Shown piece by piece: positions 34,526-44,223 of a DNA stretch of 64,000 bases. A program made the translations under genes and the position numbers. The notes beneath the pieces are model-generated. The model was not told where the DNA came from. It did not search any database and worked only from the letters and a program-made list of their open reading frames with translations. Source of the stretch: an uncultured Chitinophagaceae bacterium (GTDB lineage Bacteria; Bacteroidota; Bacteroidia; Chitinophagales; Chitinophagaceae). The DNA is taken from the NCBI GenBank assembly GCA_903884185.1, contig CAISDV010000122.1, positions 88,009 to 152,008 on the forward strand, in the 5' to 3' direction. The number at the start of each line of letters is the position of its first letter. Positions within the stretch are counted from its first letter, which is position 1.

Positions 34526-35979
34526 CGATAGCAGGTAAATATGAAGTAGTCATTGGCCTTGAAGTACATGCGCAATTACAAACAGCCAGTAAATTATTTT
34601 CTGGCGACAGTGCCTCTTTTGGTGCATCGCCCAATACACATATCAGCCCAATCACAATGGGCCACCCGGGCGTTTTACCAAGAACAAATAGGAAAGCTAT
34701 TGAGTATGCAGTGAAGATGGGGCTGGCCTGTCATTGTGAAATTGAAGAAGACAATTATTTTGCACGAAAAAATTATTTCTATCCCGATCTTCCAAAAGGT
34801 TACCAGGTAACACAACATACAACACCTGTTTGCAAAGGTGGTTATGTCACCATTAACACTCCCACAGGTAAAAAAAATATCCAGCTCAACCGTATCCATT
34901 TGGAAGAAGATGCCGGCAAAAGCATTCACGACCTGGATGAAAATTATACCTGCATCGACCTGAACCGCGCCGGGGTTCCATTGATCGAAATAGTAACAGA
35001 GCCAGTATTACAAAGCAGCGAAGAAGCCTGGCAATATGTGACAGTATTGAGAAAACTGGTTAAATGGATCGGTGTTTGTGATGGCAATATGGAAGAAGGC
35101 AGCCTTCGTTGTGATGCAAATATTTCTATCCGCCTGCAAGGCGAAAAAAAGCTAGGAACAAGAGTGGAAGTAAAAAACCTTAACTCCATACGCAATGTAA
35201 AAAAAGCGATAGATTATGAAGTGGAAAGAATGATAGCCATCGTTGAAAGCGGTGGTACTATTATACAACAGACCCGGAGTTTTGATGCAGGCAATGATAC
35301 TACGTTTGCCCTTCGTGATAAAGAGGAAGCAAATGATTACAGGTATTTTGCTGACCCCGATCTACCGCCATTTCATTTGACCAAAGATTTTATTAAAACA
35401 ATGCAGGTGTCTTTGCCATCACTGCCGGAGCAGCTGGCCACTCAATACCAGCAAGAGTTTGGATTAAGTGAATATGATGCGGCCCAGTTATGTGATGAAA
35501 AAGCTACTGCCGATTATTTTGAATCTGTTACACATTTTTGTAAAAATTATAAAGCTGTTGCCAACTGGATGCTTGGCCCCATCAGGGAATATCTCAACGG
35601 AAACAATTTCAGCTTCGATCAATTGAGTTTGCATCCGGAGGTTTTAGCTGAATTGATAAAACTGGTGGAGGAAGGCCAATTGAATTTTTCCGTTGCATCA
35701 TCACGTATCTTGCCGTCATTAATAAATGGGAAGAGATCTCCTTTACAGGTCGCGGAAGAAATGGACCTGTTGCAGGTGAGTGACAGCACTGAGTTGGAAA
35801 TATGGGTGAACGAAGCCATCAGGTCCATGCCCGATAAAGTTGCAGAATACAAAAAAGGCAAAAAGAACCTTATTGGTTTATTTGTTGGGGAAGTAAAAAA
35901 AATAAGCAAAGGAAAAGCTGATCCAAGATCGGTGAAGACTTTGCTGGAACAGAAACTGGATGAGAACACAATCATTTAA
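34522..35979 (+). CDS. gatB: Asp-tRNA(Asn)/Glu-tRNA(Gln) amidotransferase subunit B
   Basis: 485 residues, the family's usual length. It starts YEVVIGLEVHAQLQTASKLF, followed by DLPKGYQVTQHTTPVCKGG, RIHLEEDAGKSIHD, CIDLNRAGVPLIEIVTEP and SIRNVKKAIDYEVERM in order. The C-terminal YqeY-like tRNA-binding domain begins near 340. GatB binds misacylated Glu-tRNA(Gln) or Asp-tRNA(Asn) and works with GatA and GatC, neither of which is in this window. Separation of gatB from gatA/gatC is normal in Bacteroidota. It overlaps the DUF1028 gene by four bases and is followed by a TlpA-like gene after 16 bases. Confidence 0.95.
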   Translation: MTIAGKYEVVIGLEVHAQLQTASKLFSGDSASFGASPNTHISPITMGHPGVLPRTNRKAIEYAVKMGLACHCEIEEDNYFARKNYFYPDLPKGYQVTQHTTPVCKGGYVTINTPTGKKNIQLNRIHLEEDAGKSIHDLDENYTCIDLNRAGVPLIEIVTEPVLQSSEEAWQYVTVLRKLVKWIGVCDGNMEEGSLRCDANISIRLQGEKKLGTRVEVKNLNSIRNVKKAIDYEVERMIAIVESGGTIIQQTRSFDAGNDTTFALRDKEEANDYRYFADPDLPPFHLTKDFIKTMQVSLPSLPEQLATQYQQEFGLSEYDAAQLCDEKATADYFESVTHFCKNYKAVANWMLGPIREYLNGNNFSFDQLSLHPEVLAELIKLVEEGQLNFSVASSRILPSLINGKRSPLQVAEEMDLLQVSDSTELEIWVNEAIRSMPDKVAEYKKGKKNLIGLFVGEVKKISKGKADPRSVKTLLEQKLDENTII

Positions 35980-35995
35980 TTGCTCAAAGAATAAT

Positions 35996-37117
35996 ATGAA
36001 AAAGATATTAATAGGATTTATCGCAATGGCAGCTATCAGCTCTTGCACAGAAAAAAAAGCTGGTGTTTTTACAGTAGAGGGAAAGATCGAGCATGCCCCT
36101 TCTTCTAAAATATTTTTGGAAGAACTACCATTTGGTGGCGAGCAGCCGGTTGTATTGGATTCCACTTCTCTTGGCGCCGGCGGAAAATTTGAATTAAAAG
36201 CTATCGGAAAAGAGCAAGGCCTATACGCTCTTGCGATTCAGGACGGCCCTGAAGTATTATTGGTGAACGACAGCAAAAGCATTCATCTAAAAATGGATGT
36301 TGCTAATTATAAGGCTTATACAACAGAGGGCTCAGATGCATCTGCTGCACTCCACGATTTCCTCGAAAAATACAATACAAAATTTGAATCTTTGGCAGGG
36401 GCATACATGAAAGCAGATTCCATGCAAAAAGCAAAAGCGACAGATAGCGCCATAACGGTTGCCAACCTTGAGAAAGATATGCAGTTAAAGAAATTCAATA
36501 TATTTTTATCAGGCTCAGTAACAAATTCTCCTTATCCCGCTGTTCGTTATTTTGTTTTAGGCAAATCATTTAAGACCATGGAACCTGCAGAGATACAGAA
36601 ATTGGCAAATGCTTCTTCTATGCAGTTCCTGGATCATAGCGGGCTTGCAAAAATGAAGGTGATCATTGACAAGCAGATGGGTTCTGACCCGCGCATCTTA
36701 TTACTAAACAAACCTGCTCCTGAGATCAATCTGCCCGATACATCCGGCAAATTGCTTAGCCTTAGCAGCTTTAAAGGCAAATATGTACTGGTTGATTTCT
36801 GGGCAAGCTGGTGCGGCCCCTGCAGGCAAGAAAATCCAAATGTGGTGGCTGCTTATAACAAGTTTAAGGATAAGAATTTTACCATTCTTGGTGTATCACT
36901 TGATAAAGACAAAACCTCCTGGATCGCTGCCATTAAACAGGATAAACTAAACTGGAACCATATCAGCGATCTGAAACAGTGGGAAACCTCCGTGATCGGC
37001 AGTTACAAATTTGATGGTATACCATTTAATGTGCTGGTTGATCCGCAGGGAAAAATCATTTCCATAGGCCTCCGAGGCAACGATCTTGAAACAAAACTGG
37101 AAGAAGTATTAAAGTAA
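35996..37117 (+). CDS. TlpA-like thioredoxin lipoprotein with DUF4369 domain
   Basis: 373 residues from ATG 35996; the in-frame start upstream overlaps gatB and is less likely. A lipobox (MKKILIGFIAMAAISSC) makes Cys17 the lipidated residue. The DUF4369 domain (about 22-125) and a helical linker precede the TlpA/AhpC-type domain (about 235-373). The redox motif is WCGPC in FWASWCGPCRQENPN, Cys273 and Cys276, and cis-Pro is in FDGIPFNVL. This arrangement is typical of Bacteroidota periplasmic thiol-disulphide proteins anchored to a membrane. It probably reduces disulphides of exported proteins; the partner is unknown. Confidence 0.9.
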   Translation: MKKILIGFIAMAAISSCTEKKAGVFTVEGKIEHAPSSKIFLEELPFGGEQPVVLDSTSLGAGGKFELKAIGKEQGLYALAIQDGPEVLLVNDSKSIHLKMDVANYKAYTTEGSDASAALHDFLEKYNTKFESLAGAYMKADSMQKAKATDSAITVANLEKDMQLKKFNIFLSGSVTNSPYPAVRYFVLGKSFKTMEPAEIQKLANASSMQFLDHSGLAKMKVIIDKQMGSDPRILLLNKPAPEINLPDTSGKLLSLSSFKGKYVLVDFWASWCGPCRQENPNVVAAYNKFKDKNFTILGVSLDKDKTSWIAAIKQDKLNWNHISDLKQWETSVIGSYKFDGIPFNVLVDPQGKIISIGLRGNDLETKLEEVLK

Positions 37118-37132
37118 ACCTCTTTCTCTACC

Positions 37133-37813
37133 CTACAGCGAATTATAATATGCAATGGCAGAAGCCCACCCAGCTTCGTCTTTACCTGATATATTATTCT
37201 GTTTCAAAAAGGGCTCTAACTGTTTCCATTTGGGCTCGAGGAAAGTTTCAAGATTTTTTCTGTTTAACACAATGGGGTTAGACCGTCCGCCTTTTTCTAG
37301 TAAATAAAAGGTCTCCGAATCTCTCAACCGTTTAAATTTTGTAGCATTGCCATACTCTGTAAACTCTTCCGCATCCTTTTGATAAAGTTTCAATAAAGAG
37401 ATATTCCCCTCCGCCAATACCTGGAAAAATTTATCGCCGCCAAGATGCGCACTGATATAATATCCATTTTTGAAGATAAGTTGTTTGCTGGTATCTTCTC
37501 TCTTTGGATATAGATGCACACACACGATCTCGGGCCCTATTTCAAAAGATGTATCATGCAGATTGAAAATAAATTTATTGTTATAAGTATCAAATTTGAA
37601 CCGGACATTTTTAAAGATGACCCCATTTTTTGCAATCGCCTCTCCATAGGTCCAGTTATCTTTTAAAAATTGGGAGCCCTGCAAGTTTTCAGCCTGGAAA
37701 AAATAAGTCACGTATCCTTTACCCCTGTCATACATCTGGTGTTCAATGGTCTGCTGCGCAGATGCTTCCAGCACCATAAACAGGGCAAATATGGAAATAA
37801 CAAATTGCTTCAT
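37133..37813 (-). CDS. Secreted protein of unknown function
   Basis: 226 residues with a signal peptide (MKQFVISIFALFMVLEASAQ). The mature part is mixed sheet and helix, with YFFQAENLQGSQFLKDNWTY, KFDTYNNKFIFNLHDTSFEI and a C-terminal helical stretch (FLEPKWKQLEPFLKQNNI). I do not recognise a family; similar short secreted proteins are common in Bacteroidota. It lies between a TlpA-like gene (convergent, 16 bases) and the SusCD terminator. Frame and signal peptide support a real gene. Confidence 0.7.
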   Translation of the reverse strand: MKQFVISIFALFMVLEASAQQTIEHQMYDRGKGYVTYFFQAENLQGSQFLKDNWTYGEAIAKNGVIFKNVRFKFDTYNNKFIFNLHDTSFEIGPEIVCVHLYPKREDTSKQLIFKNGYYISAHLGGDKFFQVLAEGNISLLKLYQKDAEEFTEYGNATKFKRLRDSETFYLLEKGGRSNPIVLNRKNLETFLEPKWKQLEPFLKQNNISGKDEAGWASAIAYYNSL

Positions 37814-37853
37814 TTTTCAATATTTAGTTTAAAGAATACTATGTAATTTAAAT

Positions 37854-37888
37854 AAAAAAGCCACACCGCGCTATGCGATGTGGCTTTT
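37854..37888. terminator. Terminator of the second SusCD unit
   Basis: AAAAGCCACA and TGTGGCTTTT form a stem of about ten pairs extended by CGC/GCG around a CTAT loop. T-runs exist on both sides. It ends transcription of susD2 on the minus strand. Confidence 0.85.
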
Positions 37889-37910
37889 AAGTTTTTATAC
37901 CTAATTCTAA

Positions 37911-39335
37911 TTAGTACCCAGGATTCTGTACAATATTAGGATTTGCATTTATTTCGTTAGTAGGAATAGGCAGTATCAATTGCGTGTTAGTAGGTGTAAC
38001 AGCAATAGTAACAAGTGGGCTCTGATTAGATGTTTTGGTCCAACTCCTTTGCAGCCTTACAAGGTCCCACAAACGGCTACCTTCAAATGCCAGTTCTTTC
38101 CTTCTTTCAACCAGGATATCTTCCAATATCTGTGCGCCAGCATCAGTCCAGCCAGTAAAAGATGGGTCTCTTTGTGTTGCCACCTTATTCAGGTACAGAT
38201 TGGCATTCACAGGATCAGCGGTATTGTAATAAGCTTCTGCAAGAATCAGCATCACATCTGCAAGGCGTACTACTTTTGTATCATCTTTATCTGTAGCGCT
38301 GGCAGCGTTGATGTATTTATTGCAGAAATAAGCTGTTCCGGCTTGTCCGCTTCTTGTGCCGGTACTCATCAATGATTTTCTTACATCCGTGGCGCTATAA
38401 GCAGCATACAAATCTGAATTAGCAAGAATATCACCATAACCACCTCCCAGTGTTAAGTAAATAAAGCCGATCTGGTCAAAACCATTATTACTTGTATAAT
38501 CGCTTTCTACTTCAAAGAGGGTCTCATTTTTAGTAGTTGTTTGCGCAACAGGGCTTCCCCAATACGCAACGTAGCTTGCACTTGGCAATAAGGCAAAGCC
38601 ACTGCTGGTGACAACATCCAATGCAGTTGTTTTTGCATTAGCCCAGTCTCCCATATTCTGGTAAACCCTTGCTTCCAGTGCCCTGGCGGCGTATTTTGAA
38701 AAATACGAAGTGCCACGGTAAACAGACATAAGGCTATAAGCTTGTTCCAGATCTGCAATAACCTGGGTATACACTTCCTTAACTGTATTACGCTTAGGCA
38801 ACAGGTTTTGATCGAATGTCAATACCAAAGGAACTCCCAGATCATTAGGAGCGGCTGTATAAGGGTGGCCATAATTTCTTGCCAGTTCAAAATACAGCAA
38901 AGCACGTGCTGCATAAGCTTCCCCAAGGTATTGTTTAGAGTTTGCAGTGGCGGTAATTCCAGGTGCAGCAGCAATAATGCTGTTGGCATATTTAATGCCT
39001 ATATAAGCATTCTGCCAAACAGCAAGGGCATAAGCATCACCCACAGCAGTACTTGTAAAACTGTTCATGGTAATATAACGGCCAGAGTTGGCGGTGATAA
39101 CAAATGTGTTATCGGCCATGATATCTCCTTTAACCGGCAGTGTACGACCAAAAAGATCTGTGGTCCTTAGCACTGAGTACATACCAGTAACAGCAACCAG
39201 CAAATCGCCTTCTGTCTTAATGGCGTCTTGAAGTACCACTGAAGTATAAGGTTTGTCGTTCAAATAATCCTTAGTGCAGGATGCAAACAAGAGCACCGCT
39301 AAGCAGGGGATCAATATTTTCATTCTTGATTTCAT
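37911..39335 (-). CDS. SusD/RagB family nutrient-binding lipoprotein (unit 2)
   Basis: 474 residues. The lipobox is in LAVLLFASCTKDYLND (Cys20). The SusD helix block follows: YLGEAYAARALLYFELARNYGHPY (about 133-156, TPR1 region), RNTVKEVYTQVIADLEQAYSLM, and the C-terminal VRLADVMLILAEAYYNT and ERRKELAFEGSRLWDLVRL, then the typical ending LPIPTNEINANPNIVQNPGY. SusD proteins cap the SusC transporter at the cell surface and bind glycans or peptides. It lies 28 bases after susC2 in the same transcript. No adjacent glycanase indicates the substrate. Confidence 0.95.
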   Translation of the reverse strand: MKSRMKILIPCLAVLLFASCTKDYLNDKPYTSVVLQDAIKTEGDLLVAVTGMYSVLRTTDLFGRTLPVKGDIMADNTFVITANSGRYITMNSFTSTAVGDAYALAVWQNAYIGIKYANSIIAAAPGITATANSKQYLGEAYAARALLYFELARNYGHPYTAAPNDLGVPLVLTFDQNLLPKRNTVKEVYTQVIADLEQAYSLMSVYRGTSYFSKYAARALEARVYQNMGDWANAKTTALDVVTSSGFALLPSASYVAYWGSPVAQTTTKNETLFEVESDYTSNNGFDQIGFIYLTLGGGYGDILANSDLYAAYSATDVRKSLMSTGTRSGQAGTAYFCNKYINAASATDKDDTKVVRLADVMLILAEAYYNTADPVNANLYLNKVATQRDPSFTGWTDAGAQILEDILVERRKELAFEGSRLWDLVRLQRSWTKTSNQSPLVTIAVTPTNTQLILPIPTNEINANPNIVQNPGY

Positions 39336-39363
39336 ATTATTATTTTTTCGGAGTTAGTTAAAA

Positions 39364-42300
39364 TTAAAATCCTATGTTAAGCCCTGCTGTCACAGATTTA
39401 TTATACAGCACATTCAAATTAGACTGGCTGGTAACACCCTGTTCAGGATCAAAAGGAAGTCTGTCATCGTATGTTTTGAGCCATAAGTTAGTTCCCCTAA
39501 CATAGAATTTCAGCGCTGTTAATTTTAATTTCTTCACCAGGCTTGGGCTTGCACTATAGCTGAAAACAATATTCCTCAAGCGAATGAAATCACCCTTATA
39601 CAGGAATCTTGTTGATGTACCAACAGACTGGTTGTTAGTAATACCCACACCTGACTGTGTAGTTCCATAAAATAATTTAGGAACGTTGGTGATATCACCT
39701 GGTTTCTGCCATCTTGTAAGTGTATAAGCCATTTTACCATAAGAAGGATTTACTTCATCTGTCAAATAGTTGGCCCATGAATCACGAACATAGTTTCCGA
39801 AATTATAATAGAAGTCTGCTGAAAAACTGAATTGTTTAAAAGTGATCGTATTTGAAACACCACCATAGTATTTAGGGCTTGCGCTCTTATCGGTTGATAC
39901 CGGTTGAGCTGCTGTTGCTGCCAGGCCTGTTGTACTATAGTTGGTTGTAGTAGCAGATTTGGTTCCATCAGTATACCAAAGTGGGTTACCTGTTGCAGGA
40001 TCTACCCCAGCCCATTGACGCATATAGAATTCATAATAATCATGTCCTGGTGCAATATATTGTACACCGCTTATGATCACCTGGTTACCCGGAGTTTGCG
40101 TTACATGGTTTGTGTTGTTTGTGAAATTGACACTCAGATCCCATGTAAAATTCTTAACACTAACAGGTGTAGCGTTAACAGTGATCTCTATGCCTTTGTT
40201 TGACATGACACCAATATTGTTTGTAATACTGCTAAATCCTGTGGTATAAGAAAGGGGCTGATTAAACAATAGTTTATCACTTACCTTATTATAATAGTCA
40301 ACGATCAATGATACCCTGTGTTTAAAGAAAGAAGCTTCTAAACCTACATCGGTCATGTTAGCGTGTTCCCATTGCAGGTTCGAGTTTCCGATACCATTGA
40401 ACCCACCACCCGGCTGATTATTGTAGTTTAGGCCATAACCATAAGTCTGGCGCCAGCCATAGTTACCTACTTCGGCATTACCCGCAGAACCATAAGAAGC
40501 CCTGATCTTTACATCACTCACAAACCTCACATTTGACATGAAGTTTTCTTTGCTCACATTCCAGGCGATACTTCCGGCAGGGAAATTACCATATTGGTTT
40601 GACTCGGCAAATCTTGAAGATCCATCCCTTCTAAAGCTACCTTGCAAAATATATTTGCCCTTGTAACTGATCTGGCCCCTTGCGAAAATGGAGAAGAAAT
40701 TATAATCAGATCCGTTATTAGTACCCGTAACAGGTGTAGAGGCATTCGCAGCATCTACTAACAAAGTAGTTGGATAGTTGTTTGTTTGAGCAGTAATAAA
40801 ATAACCTCTTGAATTGATGGCTTCGGTTCCAGCAGAAAGATCTAAAGAAAGATTCTTGCTCCTGGTAATATTAGCATGGTAGCTTAACTGGTTGGTCCAG
40901 TCATACAACAAGTATCTTGCATAAGTTGAAATACCACGCCCAACAGATGCAGCACCATCACCATGAATAGGGTTATTATATTGGAACTCTTCAAGATTGT
41001 TGTATTGCAATCCGAAGCTGGTTGTAAACTTCAGGTTACTTAATATATTATATTTTCCTTCGGCTTTACCTAATGCAGAAAAATTATCCAAATGATGTAT
41101 ATCATTTGCTACAATATACAGCGGGTTATAAATACCGGAAAAATTTGCAGGAGATACCCTGTCAACATTATAAGTGCCATCTGCGTTATAAGGATTTGAA
41201 GTAGGCCTCATGAAATAAAATTCCATGGTTGGACTTGCAAACGCACTTGAATTACTGATAAAAGAATTCTGTGAAGAATAAGTTGGCTGAAGGTTTAAAG
41301 AAAAACTCATCTTACTGTTCACAGTATGGTCAAGGTTGATCGTAGCTGAATACCTTACCAGGTCTTCTCCGATGGTAGTACCTACTTGTTTAAAATAACC
41401 TGTAGAGATAAAGAACTGTGTTTTGGCATCTCCACCTGAAGCAGATACATTGTATTGTGATTGACCACCGCTTTTTAGCAGTAATCCAGGCCAGTCAATA
41501 TCAACAGATCCGTTTCCGTAGTTGTTTGCAGTTGTAAGCGCTGCAGCCTGGGCTGTAGCCAGTGAGGCTGCAGGGTTAGATACTAAATAAGAGTTGGTAT
41601 ATGCCTCTTTAAAAAGAGTCAACCAATCATTGGTACGCAATGGTATACCTCCCGCTGGAAGGTCAACCGGTTTGTTATTACCTACTTCACCATTCAGAGC
41701 AAACCTGGTGTTACCAGCTTTACCTCTTTTGGTAGTGATCACGAGAACACCATTGGCGCCACGTGAACCATATATAGCTGTAGCAGCTGCATCTTTCAAA
41801 ACAGAAATTGATTCCACATCATCCGGGTTCAACTGTTCCAATACATTACTACTGGTTGTTTGACGTGAAAGGTCTCCCTGGTTGATCTGGATACCGTCTA
41901 TTACATATAAAGGCTGTGAAGAAGCTGAAGACGAACCGATACCCCTGATCCTGATGGACTGGTTGGCACCTGGCTGGCCGCTAAAAGTTACTGACTGTAA
42001 GCCTGCTACTTTACCCTGGAGTACCTGGTCAATAGAGCTCAAAGGAACATCTGCTACTTTATCGCCGCTTACTTTTCCAACCGCTGCGGTCAGATCAGTT
42101 TTTTTCTGGGTACCATACCCTACTACTACTACTTCATCAAGGCTGTTTGTACTTGATTGAAGAGAAATGGTAATAGCAGTTTCTTTGTTTCCAATAGCAA
42201 AATCAAGCGTAGTAAAGTTCATGGAAGAAACTACCAGCGATTTTGTACCGGCAGGAACCGCAAGGCTAAAACTACCATCAGTGGCAGTTGTGGTACCTTT

Positions 42301-42459
42301 TGTTGAACCTTTGGCTATTACAGAAGCGTTAGCAATTCCAGCACCCTTGTCATCAGTTACCTTACCTTTTACAGTACGGGATGCAGGGGTTTGTGCTGTA
42401 AGCTGGACAACAGCCAGGCAAAAGCACATTAGCAGGGTCATTAATTTTGTCATAAACAT
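39364..42459 (-). CDS. SusC/RagA family TonB-linked outer-membrane protein (unit 2)
   Basis: About 1031 residues from ATG 42459 (ATG 42453 also possible). The order is: signal peptide ending VQLTAQ, a CarboxypepD_reg-like domain (RTVKGKVTDDKGAGI through VVSSMNF), the SusC-specific motif SLDEVVVVGYGTQKKTDLTAAV, the plug (RIRGIGSSSASSQPLYVIDG, DAAATAIYGSRGANGVLVI) and a 22-strand barrel ending in SVTAGLNIGF. The protein takes a substrate bound by SusD across the outer membrane using TonB energy. It has no N-terminal sigma-regulator (STN) domain. A -7-like element is at 42482-42489 and phased direct repeats lie further upstream. Confidence 0.96.
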   Translation of the reverse strand: MFMTKLMTLLMCFCLAVVQLTAQTPASRTVKGKVTDDKGAGIANASVIAKGSTKGTTTATDGSFSLAVPAGTKSLVVSSMNFTTLDFAIGNKETAITISLQSSTNSLDEVVVVGYGTQKKTDLTAAVGKVSGDKVADVPLSSIDQVLQGKVAGLQSVTFSGQPGANQSIRIRGIGSSSASSQPLYVIDGIQINQGDLSRQTTSSNVLEQLNPDDVESISVLKDAAATAIYGSRGANGVLVITTKRGKAGNTRFALNGEVGNNKPVDLPAGGIPLRTNDWLTLFKEAYTNSYLVSNPAASLATAQAAALTTANNYGNGSVDIDWPGLLLKSGGQSQYNVSASGGDAKTQFFISTGYFKQVGTTIGEDLVRYSATINLDHTVNSKMSFSLNLQPTYSSQNSFISNSSAFASPTMEFYFMRPTSNPYNADGTYNVDRVSPANFSGIYNPLYIVANDIHHLDNFSALGKAEGKYNILSNLKFTTSFGLQYNNLEEFQYNNPIHGDGAASVGRGISTYARYLLYDWTNQLSYHANITRSKNLSLDLSAGTEAINSRGYFITAQTNNYPTTLLVDAANASTPVTGTNNGSDYNFFSIFARGQISYKGKYILQGSFRRDGSSRFAESNQYGNFPAGSIAWNVSKENFMSNVRFVSDVKIRASYGSAGNAEVGNYGWRQTYGYGLNYNNQPGGGFNGIGNSNLQWEHANMTDVGLEASFFKHRVSLIVDYYNKVSDKLLFNQPLSYTTGFSSITNNIGVMSNKGIEITVNATPVSVKNFTWDLSVNFTNNTNHVTQTPGNQVIISGVQYIAPGHDYYEFYMRQWAGVDPATGNPLWYTDGTKSATTTNYSTTGLAATAAQPVSTDKSASPKYYGGVSNTITFKQFSFSADFYYNFGNYVRDSWANYLTDEVNPSYGKMAYTLTRWQKPGDITNVPKLFYGTTQSGVGITNNQSVGTSTRFLYKGDFIRLRNIVFSYSASPSLVKKLKLTALKFYVRGTNLWLKTYDDRLPFDPEQGVTSQSNLNVLYNKSVTAGLNIGF

Positions 42460-42481
42460 CGATGTTTTAGTGTTTGGGATG

Positions 42482-42489
42482 CGAAAATA
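42482..42489 (-). promoter_or_regulatory. -7 promoter element of the susC2 unit
   Basis: CGAAAATA on the plus strand is TATTTTCG on the minus strand, one base off TAnnTTTG, 23 bases before the ATG at 42459. Confidence 0.4.
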
Positions 42490-42578
42490 AAGTAACATTC
42501 ATTATAAAAGACAGTAGTACGCAACAATTGCTGCATAAGTCTATCTATTAATAGGATAAAAGGTAAATATTAGCCAAA

Positions 42579-42607
42579 ATGACAATTGTATGACAATTGT
42601 ATGACAA
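42579..42607. promoter_or_regulatory. 11-bp phased direct repeats upstream of susC2 (candidate operator)
   Basis: ATGACAATTGT occurs at 42579-42589 and again directly at 42590-42600, and a third partial copy ATGACAA at 42601-42607. The 11-bp period is one turn of DNA. The repeats lie about 90-125 bases upstream of the susC2 -7 element, where activator sites are usual. Each unit contains the palindrome CAATTG. Confidence 0.5.
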
Positions 42608-42649
42608 AAATTAAGATTTCCTTAACATTTAGGTTAAAAAAGTCGGTGA

Positions 42650-42693
42650 ACCAACTAAAAAACCAGGCTAAATGGCCTGGTTTTTTAGTTGGT
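42650..42693. terminator. Strong terminator between the two SusCD units
   Basis: ACCAACTAAAAAACCAGG and CCTGGTTTTTTAGTTGGT form a perfect 18-bp stem with an eight-base loop. On the minus strand it terminates susD1 before the susC2 promoter begins. Confidence 0.92.
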
Positions 42694-42713
42694 AAAACAT
42701 TGTGTGCTATAGT

Positions 42714-44204
42714 CTAATTATCTGTGCAAAGTGTATTCAGATTAAGCTCACTGGATGAAATTGGCCAGATATAACCCACATCTGTAGCATTTTTAACTGG
42801 TGCACTTCCTTTTGCAGGAATCGCTAATAACAAACGTGCCAGGTCAGGCCAACGCAGGCCTTCACCAAGAAATTCAATATTCCTTTCATTCAGAAGGGCT
42901 GTTGTTAAAGCGCCAGATGAAGCAAAACTGGCTGTTGTATAAGTAGTAGTGGCATCTGACCTGTTTCTCACCGCATTCAATAGAGCAACTGCCTGTGCAT
43001 CCACGGTACTGGTAGAACGTACCCTTGCTTCGGCCAGGTTTAATAGCACTTCTGAATAACGAATAACAGGAACATAATCAGTATAAGGGCTTGGTGCTGC
43101 ATATTTGATCACCCAATTCTTTAAAGTAGCGCCGCTACCCGACTGTTTAAGGAATGTTCTTCGTTTATCCGAAGCGGTCCATCCCGGATCAGCAATAATA
43201 CCATTCACATTTAAAGAATACTCCCCATTACCAATACCGCCTTGCGCCGCTGCCGGAGAGAAATAATAAGCCACTCCATTTTGCGTACCGGGATAATCTC
43301 CCGCTGTTGTGGTCATTGGCATTGAAAAGATCGATTCTGTTGTAGTATATGGCGTTACAAATACATTGGAAATATTTGCCTGCAGTGCATGAGCTACGCC
43401 GCTGGAAGCAGTAAATGGTGCGGTAGCGCTGACTATTTTATTAGCTTCAGTGATCACGCTTGCATAATTCTGCATACTTAAATAAACCCTTGTTTTTAAA
43501 GCTATCGCTGTATTGCGATGGGCACGGGTAGTATTGTTATAAGCAGTAGTGTACGTTAATGGTAAAGCAGCTTCCGCGTCATTAAGATCCTGGAGTATCT
43601 GCGTATATACCTGTGCCACTGTACTTCTTGCTAAGTTCGAGAAACCTGTTCCTTTGATAGCTGTTAATCGCAAGGGAACACCCAGGCCACTTCCGGCATT
43701 AGCAGCAAAAGGCTTGGCATAATATTGAAGAAGGGAATAATAACATACTGCCCTTACCAATTTTGCTTCACCAATGTAATTGGCACCAAGCGCAGAACCA
43801 ACCACTGTTGTTCCTCCGGCATTCATACCATCAATAAATACATTGCAGTTATTGATCGCTGAATAGGCTGCTCCCCATAAGCCCAATACAGCAGTTGCAC
43901 TATTGGTAGGATTTTCTAACCAAACATCAGAACCTGTAATAAGGTTAGAAAGTTCATTCACAAAATTATCGCCTTTGATATCTCCATAGATCGGATACCT
44001 GCCTCCATAAAAATTACCACTTTTCATGGAACCGTATAACGATAATACTTGTGCCTGTACCCTTGCAACAGTACTGAATGCCGAAGCATCGGAAACTGAT
44101 GTTTGTGGAATCGGGTTTAATAGGTCTCTCTGGCAGGAACTGTATATAAGAATACTTACCCCGAGAGCCATAATATATTTTAATTTGTTTTTCATGTTAT
44201 TCAC
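42714..44204 (-). CDS. SusD/RagB family nutrient-binding lipoprotein (unit 1)
   Basis: 496 residues. The N-terminus MNNMKNKLKYIMALGVSILI leads to the lipobox SSC (about Cys24). Typical SusD segments are present: YIGEAKLVRAVCYYSLLQYYAKPF (about 144-167), STVAQVYTQILQDLNDAEAALP, then YVPVIRYSEVLLNLAEARVRS and LNERNIEFLGEGLRWPDLARLL, and the end WPISSSELNLNTLCTDN. It is 20 bases downstream of susC1. It differs from SusD2 throughout, so the two units are not a recent duplication. The substrate is unknown. Confidence 0.94.
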   Translation of the reverse strand: MNNMKNKLKYIMALGVSILIYSSCQRDLLNPIPQTSVSDASAFSTVARVQAQVLSLYGSMKSGNFYGGRYPIYGDIKGDNFVNELSNLITGSDVWLENPTNSATAVLGLWGAAYSAINNCNVFIDGMNAGGTTVVGSALGANYIGEAKLVRAVCYYSLLQYYAKPFAANAGSGLGVPLRLTAIKGTGFSNLARSTVAQVYTQILQDLNDAEAALPLTYTTAYNNTTRAHRNTAIALKTRVYLSMQNYASVITEANKIVSATAPFTASSGVAHALQANISNVFVTPYTTTESIFSMPMTTTAGDYPGTQNGVAYYFSPAAAQGGIGNGEYSLNVNGIIADPGWTASDKRRTFLKQSGSGATLKNWVIKYAAPSPYTDYVPVIRYSEVLLNLAEARVRSTSTVDAQAVALLNAVRNRSDATTTYTTASFASSGALTTALLNERNIEFLGEGLRWPDLARLLLAIPAKGSAPVKNATDVGYIWPISSSELNLNTLCTDN

Positions 44205-44223
44205 TTTTTTGATAATTAGGTGA

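Noticed and set aside
38742..39170. A 142-residue plus-strand frame inside susD2
   Set aside because: Antisense shadow of SusD.
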